Positions 1 to 5,529 of a stretch of 6,931 bases of DNA are shown piece after piece. This stretch comes from Anaerobacillus sp. (GTDB lineage: Bacteria; Bacillota; Bacilli; Bacillales_H; Anaerobacillaceae): assembly GCA_007120055.1 (NCBI GenBank), contig SKOL01000415.1, positions 1-6,931 on the forward strand. The letters are read 5' to 3'. Within the stretch, counting starts at the first letter, position 1, and every line of letters begins with the position of its first letter. A program made the translations under genes and the position numbers. The notes below the pieces were generated by a model. The model was not told the DNA's origin and ran no database searches. It saw nothing but the letters and a program-made list of their open reading frames with translations.

Positions 1-105
1 CCTACGAATGAAGAATGTGAAATCCTTGTAAATAATATTAATAAAATGCGAACTGTGAAAAAGTTCATAGCTTATCCCTATACATATTTGTTAAAATGTA
101 ATTAG
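1..105 (+). CDS. Possible 3' end of an unidentified upstream gene (partial, doubtful)
   Basis: Frame 1 is open from the window edge to a TAG at 103-105 (34 codons), ending in the residues AYPYTYLLKCN. If real, it would stop 23 bases before moeA, a normal operon spacing. I cannot match this tail to the C-termini I would expect here (MoeB, MobA, MoaA or MoaC). In DNA this AT-rich an open stretch of this size can arise by chance, and it overlaps a plausible promoter. I list it only because the left edge truncates any upstream gene. Confidence 0.2.
   Translation, partial: PTNEECEILVNNINKMRTVKKFIAYPYTYLLKCN
54..97 (+). promoter_or_regulatory. Candidate Fnr/Crp-family operator and extended -10 promoter for moeA
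   Basis: The sequence TGTGA-AAAAGT-TCATA (54-69) matches the Fnr/Crp dyad TGTGA-N6-TCACA at 9 of 10 defined bases. It is centred at 61.5. An extended -10, TGT-TAAAAT (89-97), would start transcription at about 103-104, placing the dyad centre at about -41.5 to -42.5, the classical class II activator position. No good -35 hexamer lies 17 bases upstream of the -10 (69-74 is AGCTTA), which fits activator dependence. Known: B. subtilis Fnr activates nitrate-respiration genes from such sites. Inferred: anaerobic induction of this molybdenum cofactor operon. The site could also be bound by another Crp-family protein, or be a chance match in AT-rich DNA. Confidence 0.45.
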
Positions 106-128
106 AATTGTGAAAGGTGTGACTTCAA

Positions 129-1397
129 ATGTATACAGAACGTAAACCAATTAAAATAAATGAAGCGGTTGAAGCCGTATTGCAATTTGCTAAAGAAGGT
201 GAATTAGAGTATGTCTCCATTAATGATAGTGACGGACGTATTTTAAAGCAACCAATTAAAGCGGATCATGATATACCACCATTTGATCGGTCTCCTTTAG
301 ATGGTTTTGCCATTCGTTCAGAAGATACTGTAGATGCTTCGAGAGAAACACCAATTGAACTTGAAGTAATTGAAACAGTAGGTGCAGGGGCGATAGCGAA
401 ACGAGTACCAAAACAAGGGGAAGTTATTCGGATTATGACCGGAGCTGAAATGCCAGAAGGTACAGATGCGATCGTTATGTTTGAGTTAACAAAAGAAATT
501 GAACGTGATGGGAAAACTTTTATTGAGTTAAAACGTTCATTTAAACCAGGGGATAATATTTCTTTTAAGGCCGAGGAAACGAAAACAGGCGATATTCTCG
601 TTGAAGCAGGGCGACAAGTAGACCCAGGAGTGAAAGCGCTTTTAGCTACTTTCGGTTACAATAAAGTTCCAGTAGGAAAAAAACCGATCATAGGTGTATA
701 TGCGACGGGTACTGAATTACTTGATGTCGAAGAACCGTTAGAGCCTGGAAAAATCCGTAATAGCAACTCTTATATGATTACATCACAAATTTTAAAAGCG
801 GGTGCAGTACCGAAATATTACGGTAAACTAGTTGACGATTTTGATCGTTGCTACGAAGCTGTAGTAAACGCACTAGATGAGGTTGATGTTTTAATTACTA
901 CAGGTGGAGTATCCGTAGGTGATTTTGATTACTTACCGGCGATTTACGAAAAGCTAGGTGCCAATGTTTTATTTAATAAAATTGCAATGAGACCAGGAAG
1001 TGTAACGACTGTTGCCGAATATAAAGGGAAGCTTTTATTCGGGTTATCTGGGAATCCTTCAGCGTGCTATGTAGGATTTGAGTTATTAACTCGTCCATGG
1101 GTACAATTATATTTAGGTAATCCAAAGCCACATTTGCAAAAAGTACAAGGGATTTTAAAGGCAGACTTTCCAAAGCCTAATCCGTTCGTTCGTTTTATTC
1201 GTAGTAAAATGACGATCGAGGAAGGGAAGATATTCGCTGAACCTGTAGGTTTAGACAAATCTGGGGTAGTTACGTCGCTCGCTAATTCTGATGCGTTAGT
1301 TGTATTACCTGGAGGAACTCGTGGGTTTAAAAAAGGTGATGTCGTTGATGTGTTATTATTAAACGGCGAAGGTAGCTCAGAAATTTTAGAAAAATAA
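129..1397 (+). CDS. moeA: Molybdopterin molybdenumtransferase MoeA
   Basis: This cytoplasmic enzyme inserts molybdate into adenylylated molybdopterin to form the molybdenum cofactor. At 422 residues it has normal family length. The N-terminal MoeA domains I/II cover about 1-180 and include PPFDRSPLDGFA (50-61) and RIMTGAEMPEGTDAIV (101-116). The MoCF-binding domain (about 185-325) carries GTELL (194-198), TTGGVSVGDFDY (257-268) and GLSGNPSAC (305-313). The C-terminal beta-barrel MoeA_C domain covers about 335-412. Compared with E. coli MoeA as I recall it, the functional Asp142 aligns with Glu150 and Pro298 with Ser307. These look like lineage variants rather than damage. AAAGGTG (113-119) is the ribosome binding site, nine bases before the ATG. 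It is the first complete gene of a moeA-mobB-moaE-moaD unit, with mobB 15 bases downstream. A weak open frame before it might be the end of another gene. Confidence 0.95.
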   Translation: MYTERKPIKINEAVEAVLQFAKEGELEYVSINDSDGRILKQPIKADHDIPPFDRSPLDGFAIRSEDTVDASRETPIELEVIETVGAGAIAKRVPKQGEVIRIMTGAEMPEGTDAIVMFELTKEIERDGKTFIELKRSFKPGDNISFKAEETKTGDILVEAGRQVDPGVKALLATFGYNKVPVGKKPIIGVYATGTELLDVEEPLEPGKIRNSNSYMITSQILKAGAVPKYYGKLVDDFDRCYEAVVNALDEVDVLITTGGVSVGDFDYLPAIYEKLGANVLFNKIAMRPGSVTTVAEYKGKLLFGLSGNPSACYVGFELLTRPWVQLYLGNPKPHLQKVQGILKADFPKPNPFVRFIRSKMTIEEGKIFAEPVGLDKSGVVTSLANSDALVVLPGGTRGFKKGDVVDVLLLNGEGSSEILEK

Positions 1398-1412
1398 AGG
1401 GGCGTTTATTTA

Positions 1413-1940
1413 ATGACGCAACAAATGATTCAAGTTGCTGGCTTTAGTAACAGTGGTAAAACGACTCTAGTAGAAAAGCTAGTTATGTGTTTTAATAAAG
1501 AAAACTTTAAGGTTGGAACATTGAAACACCACGGTCATGGTGGGGAACTTACTTCGCTAGATTATGGGAAAGATTCTTGGAAGCACCGCAAAGCAGGTGC
1601 TGTAGTTTCGGGTGCTGTAAGTAAAGGTGAATTGCAGCTTAACGTGTTAAACGAACAAAGTTGGGAACCTACAGAACTTGTTGATCTGTATAAAAACTTT
1701 CCAATCGATGTTCTAGTCATTGAAGGGTTCAAGGCATCTCCTTTTCCAAAAATAGTACTAATAAAACAAGCAGATGATTTAAAATTATTATCGAAGTTAG
1801 AAAATATTTTTTGTGTTATTAGCTGGATTTCCCTACCGGAAGAAGTCCAAAGTGATTCGATCCGTTATTACCGCATAGAGGAAGAGGAAAAATACTTACA
1901 ATTTATATTACAAAAGCTGAAAGGACAGGACAATGAGTGA
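1413..1940 (+). CDS. mobB: Molybdopterin-guanine dinucleotide biosynthesis adaptor protein MobB
   Basis: MobB is a small GTP-binding P-loop protein that assists MobA in attaching GMP to molybdenum cofactor to make the bis-MGD form. It is helpful rather than essential in E. coli. The 175-residue product has a Walker A motif, GFSNSGKT (10-17), the LKHHGHGGE segment (37-45), DSWKHRKAGA (54-63), which is typical of the family, and a Walker B-like VIEGFK (102-107). The length is typical of stand-alone MobB. AAAGGGG (1396-1402) overlaps the moeA stop codon and lies ten bases before the ATG. The 3' end overlaps moaE by eight bases. No mobA is visible in the window, so the partner nucleotidyltransferase must be encoded elsewhere, possibly upstream as in B. 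subtilis. Confidence 0.92.
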   Translation: MTQQMIQVAGFSNSGKTTLVEKLVMCFNKENFKVGTLKHHGHGGELTSLDYGKDSWKHRKAGAVVSGAVSKGELQLNVLNEQSWEPTELVDLYKNFPIDVLVIEGFKASPFPKIVLIKQADDLKLLSKLENIFCVISWISLPEEVQSDSIRYYRIEEEEKYLQFILQKLKGQDNE

Positions 1941-2403
1941 AAAATTATTTTTAATTACAGATGAAGTCATTTCTATTCAAGAAGTAGTTGATAAAGTGGT
2001 TCACCCAAATGCAGGAGCAATTAATACGTTCATCGGTACGGTTCGTGAAATGACGAAAGATAAAAAAACGATTTATTTAAAATACGATGCATACATAAGT
2101 ATGGCTGAAAAGAAATTAGCTCAAATTGGTGATGAAATACAAGAGCGTTGGCCAGATGCTCTTGTTGCAATTACTCATCGCATTGGTCGTCTAGACATTA
2201 CTGATATAGCGGTTGTAATTGCTGTTTCCACACCACATAGAGCAGATTCCTATGACGCTAGTCGTTATGCCATTGAAAGAATAAAAGAGATCGTTCCTAT
2301 TTGGAAAAAAGAGCATTGGGAAGATGGCGAAAAGTGGATGGGTGATCAATTAGAAAAAACTCCATACCCAACAGGGAAACCAGAGGGGGAGCATCTATCA
2401 TGA
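1933..2403 (+). CDS. moaE: Molybdopterin synthase catalytic (large) subunit MoaE
   Basis: MoaE forms a heterotetramer with MoaD and moves two sulfurs from MoaD thiocarboxylate onto cyclic pyranopterin monophosphate, making the dithiolene of molybdopterin. The 156-residue protein has the family hallmarks GTVRE (35-39), THRIG (81-85), VIAVSTPHR (95-103) and IKEIVPIWKKE (117-127). Lys118 and Lys125 align with the catalytic lysines 119 and 126 of E. coli MoaE, and Arg38 sits in the conserved GTVR loop. The start overlaps the end of mobB by eight bases. AAAGGA (1920-1925), inside mobB, is seven bases before the ATG. The stop overlaps the moaD start as ATGA, so translation of the two subunits is probably coupled, which suits a fixed 1:1 complex. 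Confidence 0.95.
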   Translation: MSEKLFLITDEVISIQEVVDKVVHPNAGAINTFIGTVREMTKDKKTIYLKYDAYISMAEKKLAQIGDEIQERWPDALVAITHRIGRLDITDIAVVIAVSTPHRADSYDASRYAIERIKEIVPIWKKEHWEDGEKWMGDQLEKTPYPTGKPEGEHLS

Positions 2404-2633
2404 TTAAAGTATTATTTTTTGCAGAGTTAGAGGAAATCGTAGGCTCAAGAGAGCTTACGATTGAAAAAGCAGAATTAACAGTAAATGAAGTGAAGGAATA
2501 CTTAAAAGATAAATTTCCGGCGCTACCTGTTGACCGTGCTATGATCGCTGTTAACGAAGAATATGTAGACGATACAGACGTCGTAAAAACTAATGACATA
2601 GTAGCACTAGTCCCACCTGTAAGTGGAGGCTAA
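2400..2633 (+). CDS. moaD: Molybdopterin synthase sulfur-carrier (small) subunit MoaD
   Basis: MoaD is a ubiquitin-fold sulfur carrier. Its C-terminal glycine is adenylylated by MoeB, converted to a thiocarboxylate, and inserted into the MoaE active site to donate sulfur. The 77-residue product is a normal size and ends in ALVPPVSGG (69-77), with the required terminal Gly-Gly exposed. The ATG shares bases with the moaE stop (ATGA overlap) and is preceded by a strong GAGGGGGA (2383-2390), nine bases upstream. A ThiS-type carrier also ends in Gly-Gly, but position directly after moaE and the VPPVSGG ending favour MoaD. It is the last gene of the unit, with a terminator starting 33 bases after its stop. 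Confidence 0.94.
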   Translation: MIKVLFFAELEEIVGSRELTIEKAELTVNEVKEYLKDKFPALPVDRAMIAVNEEYVDDTDVVKTNDIVALVPPVSGG

Positions 2634-2665
2634 TTAGAAAGGCGCAAAATAAAACATCCACATTT

Positions 2666-2696
2666 AAGAAGTTACCGTAATGGTAGCTTCTTTTTT
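2666..2696 (+). terminator. Rho-independent terminator after moaD
   Basis: AAGAAGTTACC (2666-2676) pairs with GGTAGCTTCTT (2682-2692) as an 11-bp stem with one U-G wobble, around the loop GTAAT. A run of six T follows from 2691, partly shared with the stem base. Its position 33 bases after moaD fits termination of the molybdenum cofactor operon. Confidence 0.9.
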
Positions 2697-2768
2697 ATTG
2701 AAAAAGTTGGACAGTAGGTTTGTTGGAAAGTTGGAAAGGAAAAGACTAGATTTTAACATTTCAACCGT

Positions 2769-2784
2769 TGAAGTTACAACTTCA
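2769..2784. repeat. 16-base imperfect palindrome
   Basis: TGAAGTT (2769-2775) and AACTTCA (2778-2784) are perfect inverted arms around a central AC. An overlapping smaller dyad, TTCAA-CCG-TTGAA (2760-2772), shares part of the left arm, so the two hairpins would exclude each other. It could be a protein-binding site or chance. Nothing nearby tells which. Confidence 0.3.
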
Positions 2785-2796
2785 TAAGAGTTTTGT

Positions 2797-2963
2797 ATGA
2801 AAAAAGGCGGATACTTTCGTGAACGAGCCTCTGAGATTCGCAAGAAGTGCTCCTGCGGTTACTCGTCGCAAAGCTGCACGATGAATTCTCTAAGAAGTTT
2901 CACATGATGTGATTGAGGTCAGTTGCTTCACTGCGAAGTGAGGGAAAGTGTCCGCCTTTTCAT
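2797..2963. repeat. Structured intergenic element with terminal inverted repeats (MITE/bcr-like)
   Basis: GGCGGATACTTTC (2806-2818) and GAAAGTGTCCGCC (2944-2956) are inverted terminal arms pairing over 13 positions with one wobble. With the flanking A/T runs (2802-2805 with 2957-2960) the closing stem is about 17 bp. Inside are GAGATTC (2833-2839) against GAATTCTC (2883-2890), with one bulge; a hairpin at 2864-2880; TCACA-TGA-TGTGA at 2900-2912; and TCACT-GCGA-AGTGA at 2928-2941 with a GNRA-type loop. Base composition is about 50% G+C, sharply above the flanks. Size, internal folding and intergenic position resemble the short non-coding repeats of Bacillus such as bcr1. I see only one copy and no target-site duplication, so mobility is inferred. 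It could instead be a structured RNA. Confidence 0.55.
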
Positions 2964-2972
2964 CTTGGATGG

Positions 2973-2988
2973 TGACGATTAACCGTCA
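2973..2988. repeat. 16-base near-palindrome beside the structured element
   Basis: TGACG (2973-2977) and CGTCA (2984-2988) are perfect inverted arms around ATTAAC, whose core TTAA is also self-complementary. Only one base pair of the 16-base dyad mismatches. It begins ten bases after the right end of the structured element and about 170 bases upstream of the predicted argC transcription start. It may be an operator or part of the repeat family. Confidence 0.3.
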
Positions 2989-3009
2989 TGAAGGTTTACA
3001 ATGTATAAA

Positions 3010-3027
3010 GTTGTATAAAAATTTATA
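3010..3027 (+). promoter_or_regulatory. Weak ARG-box-like sequence (distal)
   Basis: These 18 bases match the B. subtilis AhrC consensus CATGAATAAAAATTCAAG at 12 positions, mostly in the AT core. They lie within a larger imperfect inverted repeat (AAGTT near 3008-3012 and AACTT at 3027-3031). Local DNA is about 17% G+C, so chance matches are likely. It is about 150 bases upstream of the predicted transcription start. Confidence 0.2.
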
Positions 3028-3057
3028 ACTTGTATATTCATAAATTATCCAAAAAGA

Positions 3058-3072
3058 TTGTAACCGTTTATT
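3058..3072 (+). promoter_or_regulatory. cre-like sequence upstream of argC
   Basis: TTGTAACCGTTTATT fits the loose CcpA cre consensus WTGNAANCGNWNNCW at all defined positions except the second-last (T for C), and keeps the central CG. It centres about 95 bases upstream of the predicted argC transcription start, where a bound protein would more likely activate than block. The match to the stricter consensus is poorer (two mismatches). Low confidence. Confidence 0.22.
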
Positions 3073-3077
3073 TGCAA

Positions 3078-3095
3078 TGTGAATAAGATTTGAAA
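3078..3095 (+). promoter_or_regulatory. Candidate upstream ARG box (AhrC/ArgR operator)
   Basis: The 18 bases match the AhrC consensus CATGAATAAAAATTCAAG at 12 positions, including the left half-site TGAATAA. The site is 50 bases (centre to centre) upstream of the better match in the promoter. Arginine repressors are hexamers that usually bind paired or multiple boxes, so a second site here is reasonable. Base composition makes chance matches common. Confidence 0.35.
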
Positions 3096-3124
3096 TGAAA
3101 ATTAAGAAAAATATAAAAATACAG

Positions 3125-3153
3125 TTGATTTTATTTTTATTCAACATTATAAT
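3125..3153 (+). promoter_or_regulatory. Sigma-A promoter of the argCJBD operon
   Basis: The -35 TTGATT (3125-3130; four of six consensus bases, with the important TTGA) is separated by exactly 17 bases from a perfect -10 TATAAT (3148-3153). Transcription should start near 3160, giving a leader of about 47 bases, too short for a T-box or riboswitch. An A-rich stretch (about 3096-3120) just upstream could act as an UP element. The spacer is occupied by an ARG-box-like sequence. Confidence 0.75.
3128..3145 (-). promoter_or_regulatory. Candidate ARG box between -35 and -10 of the argC promoter
   Basis: Read on the minus strand, these 18 bases match the AhrC consensus CATGAATAAAAATTCAAG at 13 positions, with 11 consecutive matches (TGAATAAAAAT). 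The site lies inside the promoter spacer, so a bound arginine-AhrC complex would block RNA polymerase. This agrees with the established arginine repression of the B. subtilis argC promoter by AhrC. The regulator gene is not in the window. Confidence 0.55.
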
Positions 3154-3206
3154 AAAAAACAACATTCAATTGTGCGATTTAAATCTTTAAAAAATGAGGG
3201 ATCTAA

Positions 3207-4244
3207 ATGAAAGCAGCGATTATTGGGGCAACTGGTTATAGTGGAGCAGAATTAATCCGTTTTCTGCATCAACATCCATATATTAAAGACTATACCGTTC
3301 ATTCATCATCACAAGTAGGTGTGGAAATTAGTGAAAGTTATCCGCAGTTAAATCAAATCTCTTCCTTACCTTTACAAGAGATTAATAGTTTAAAAATTTC
3401 AGAGGAAGCAGATATTGTTTTTATGGCTACACCTTCAGGGATTTCTAAAGACCTTACGCCAGACTTTGTTGAAAATGGGGTCAAAGTCATTGACTTATCT
3501 GGGGATTTCCGCTTTAAAAACCCTGAAGTTTACGAAACTTGGTATAAGCAAAAGGCTGCACCAAAAGAAGTTTTACAAAAAGCAGTTTATGGGTTAACTG
3601 AGCTTAATCGGGAACAAGTGAAGGAAGCTAAGCTCATCGCTAACCCAGGGTGTTATCCTACAGCAACTATATTAGGATTATCCCCTCTGTTAAAAAATAT
3701 CAATATTGATTCTGGGTCAATCGTTATTGATGCTAAATCCGGTGCATCGGGAGCAGGTAGAAAAGCTAGTTTAGGAATTAATTTTTGTGAGGTAAATGAA
3801 AACTTTCGCATTTATAAAGTGAACGAACATCAACACATACCGGAAATTGAGCAAGGATTAAAAACTGTATGTCCACAATTGCAACCAATAAAATTTAATA
3901 CACACTTAGTACCGATGACACGAGGAATTATGGCGACGATTTATTGTAAGCCGCTGGAAAAGACGTCACAGAAATTACTTGTAGAATTATATCAACAATT
4001 TTATGAAAAAGAGCCATTTGTTCGAATTCGTAAAGAAGGTGAGTATCCGGCGACGAAGGAAGTTTACGGTTCTAACTTCTGTGATATTGGTGTTACGTAT
4101 GATGAGCGAACAGGGTGGATTACAGTTGTAGCAGTCATAGACAATCTAGTAAAAGGGGCCGCAGGGCAAGCGATCCAAAATTTAAATGTGATGTTAGGAA
4201 TTGATGAAGCGTCAGGACTCAATGGGCCACCGCTTTTTCCATAA
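3207..4244 (+). CDS. argC: N-acetyl-gamma-glutamyl-phosphate reductase ArgC
   Basis: ArgC catalyses the third step of ornithine synthesis, the NADPH-dependent reduction of N-acetylglutamyl phosphate to N-acetylglutamate semialdehyde, in the cytoplasm. At 345 residues it is full length. It opens with the Rossmann motif GATGYSGAELIR (7-18). The catalytic cysteine is Cys149 in ANPGCYPTA (145-153), preceded by VYGLTELNRE (127-136). The dimerisation/catalytic domain has KSGASGAGR (177-185), the EHQHIPEIEQ segment with the conserved His210 (207-216) and HLVPMTRGI (233-241). The NAD-binding fold is closed by KGAAGQAIQNLNVMLG near the C-terminus. GAGGGA (3196-3201) is five bases before the ATG. It is the first gene of the arginine operon and lies directly behind the predicted promoter and ARG box. 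argJ follows after 29 bases. Confidence 0.96.
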   Translation: MKAAIIGATGYSGAELIRFLHQHPYIKDYTVHSSSQVGVEISESYPQLNQISSLPLQEINSLKISEEADIVFMATPSGISKDLTPDFVENGVKVIDLSGDFRFKNPEVYETWYKQKAAPKEVLQKAVYGLTELNREQVKEAKLIANPGCYPTATILGLSPLLKNINIDSGSIVIDAKSGASGAGRKASLGINFCEVNENFRIYKVNEHQHIPEIEQGLKTVCPQLQPIKFNTHLVPMTRGIMATIYCKPLEKTSQKLLVELYQQFYEKEPFVRIRKEGEYPATKEVYGSNFCDIGVTYDERTGWITVVAVIDNLVKGAAGQAIQNLNVMLGIDEASGLNGPPLFP

Positions 4245-4260
4245 ACGTTAAAGAAAAACA

Positions 4261-4267
4261 AGAGGTG
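4261..4267 (+). promoter_or_regulatory. Ribosome binding site that fixes the argJ start
   Basis: AGAGGTG sits six bases before the ATG at 4274. A GTG at 4265, in the same frame and three codons upstream, lies within this Shine-Dalgarno sequence, so it has no suitable site of its own and is unlikely to be used. Confidence 0.8.
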
Positions 4268-4273
4268 AATTTC

Positions 4274-5512
4274 ATGGATACAGCAACAAAGCATTTATCT
4301 GTAACACCGGTGGAAGCAGGCAGTATTATTACACCGAAAGGCTTTTGTGCAGCGGGAATACACACCGGTGTGAAAAGATATAGGTTAGATTTAGGAGTTA
4401 TTTATTGTGAGGTTCCTGCAAGTAGTGCAGCTGTTTATACGTTAAATAAAGTTCAAGCCGCTCCACTAAAAGTGACGAAAGAAAGTATTGCAAAAGAAGG
4501 AAAATTACAAGCAATTATCGTTAATAGTGGAAACGCCAATGCATGTACTGGAATAAAGGGAATTGAAGATGCATATTCAATGCGTAGTGCAACAGCAGAT
4601 GTATTTAAGATCCCAGAGCATTATGTAGCAGTTTCATCAACGGGGGTCATTGGTGAATTTTTACAAATAGATAAAATTATTAATGGAATAAAAAAAATAA
4701 AAGCACTCACACAAGTGAAATTTGATTCAGCAGAACGGTTTAATGAAGCGATTTTAACGACAGACACGATTAACAAAAGAGCTTGTTTTCGAACAACAAT
4801 TGATGGAAAAACGGTAACGTTTGGTGGAGCTGCCAAAGGTTCAGGAATGATCGATCCTAATATGGCAACGATGCTAGCGTACATTACGACAGATGCAAAT
4901 ATTGAGCCGGATTGGCTGCAAGTAGCTTTAAGTGAAGTGGTTGATGAAACCTTTAATCGTATTACCGTTGATGGAGATACGTCAACAAATGATACAGTCG
5001 TAACAATGGCAAGTGGATTAGCTAACAATCAATCATTAACAAAAGATCATCCTGATTGGGAGCACTTTGTTATTGGTTTAAAAATGACATGTGAGCATTT
5101 AGCTAAGAAAATAGCTCGAGATGGTGAAGGGGCGACAAAGCTCATTGAAGTTCAAGTGAGTGGTGCAAAAAATGACGAAGAGGCGGGCAAAGTAGCAAAG
5201 GCGATTGTCGGTTCAGATCTTGTCAAATCAGCGATTTACGGTACTGATGCAAATTGGGGGCGCATTATTTGTGCAATTGGTTACAGTGGGGCAGATATCA
5301 ATCCGGAAACGATTGATATTTCTATTGGTGAAATTCAAACATTACAAGATAGTATGCCACTCCCATTTTCTGAAGAAGAAGCGACACAGTATTTAACAAC
5401 TGAAAATATCGTCATTTCTGTCGACCTTAAAGTAGGAGAGGGTTTTGGTAAAGCATGGGGCTGTGATTTAACTTATGACTACGTAAGAATAAACGCTGGC
5501 TACAGAACTTAA
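4274..5512 (+). CDS. argJ: Bifunctional ornithine acetyltransferase / N-acetylglutamate synthase ArgJ
   Basis: ArgJ transfers the acetyl group from N-acetylornithine to glutamate, releasing ornithine and regenerating N-acetylglutamate. Bifunctional forms also use acetyl-CoA to prime the cycle. The 412-residue protein has the family landmarks VNSGNANACTG (83-93), the oxyanion-hole motif SSTGVIG (121-127, Thr123-Gly124) and KGSGMIDPNMATML (188-201). The precursor should cleave itself between Ala198 and Thr199, making Thr199 the nucleophile of the beta chain and giving alpha and beta subunits of about 198 and 214 residues. It ends in the conserved NAGYRT. I start at the ATG at 4274 because the in-frame GTG at 4265 is inside the ribosome binding site. 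No separate argA or argE is visible. Whether it is truly bifunctional cannot be read from sequence alone, but that is usual in Bacillus. argB follows after 17 bases. Confidence 0.95.
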   Translation: MDTATKHLSVTPVEAGSIITPKGFCAAGIHTGVKRYRLDLGVIYCEVPASSAAVYTLNKVQAAPLKVTKESIAKEGKLQAIIVNSGNANACTGIKGIEDAYSMRSATADVFKIPEHYVAVSSTGVIGEFLQIDKIINGIKKIKALTQVKFDSAERFNEAILTTDTINKRACFRTTIDGKTVTFGGAAKGSGMIDPNMATMLAYITTDANIEPDWLQVALSEVVDETFNRITVDGDTSTNDTVVTMASGLANNQSLTKDHPDWEHFVIGLKMTCEHLAKKIARDGEGATKLIEVQVSGAKNDEEAGKVAKAIVGSDLVKSAIYGTDANWGRIICAIGYSGADINPETIDISIGEIQTLQDSMPLPFSEEEATQYLTTENIVISVDLKVGEGFGKAWGCDLTYDYVRINAGYRT

Positions 5513-5529
5513 TTTTAGGAGGAGTATCG

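Larger units (their letters stand above)
2634..3206. other. Intergenic region between the moeA-moaD and argCJBD operons
   Basis: I see no credible gene on either strand in these 573 bases. From left to right the region holds the moaD terminator; a small cluster of GTTGGAAAG-like direct repeats (2706-2714, 2722-2730, 2730-2738); a 16-base imperfect palindrome; a structured repeat-like element of about 165 bases; a second near-palindrome; and about 200 bases of extremely AT-rich DNA carrying the argC promoter and candidate operators. By hand count, 2806-2956 is about 50% G+C, against about 32% for 2701-2760 and about 17% for 3001-3060. Confidence 0.8.

Noticed and set aside
54..67. A CcpA cre site in place of the Fnr-like dyad upstream of moeA.
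   Set aside because: The central CG and another core base are missing (three mismatches), while the TGTGA-N6-TCAnA spacing fits the Fnr/Crp pattern much better.
2297..2599. Minus-strand frames lying opposite moaE/moaD, argJ and argB, some over 100 codons.
   Set aside because: They lie wholly opposite well-supported genes, show no recognisable motifs or ribosome binding sites, and have the serine/threonine-rich composition typical of reverse-strand shadows.
2797..2907. A 36-codon + strand frame (starting MKKGGYFRERASE) with a cysteine-rich stretch, suggesting a small protein or bacteriocin-like peptide.
   Set aside because: There is no ribosome binding site before its ATG (preceded by GAGTTTTGT), and it coincides with the structured inverted-repeat element, whose pairing explains the sequence better than coding does.
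2797..2963. A CRISPR array or phage attachment site in the repeat-containing intergenic region.
   Set aside because: There are no regularly spaced direct repeats, no tRNA gene, no integrase and no flanking direct duplication. The structure is inverted, not direct.
3042..3056. A CodY box (AATTTTCWGAAAATT-like) near AATTATCCAAAAAGA.
   Set aside because: It has five mismatches of fifteen in DNA that is over 80% A+T, so the match carries no weight.
3160..3206. A T-box leader, riboswitch or attenuator before argC.
   Set aside because: The predicted leader is only about 47 bases, with no strong stems, no T-box sequence and no terminator.
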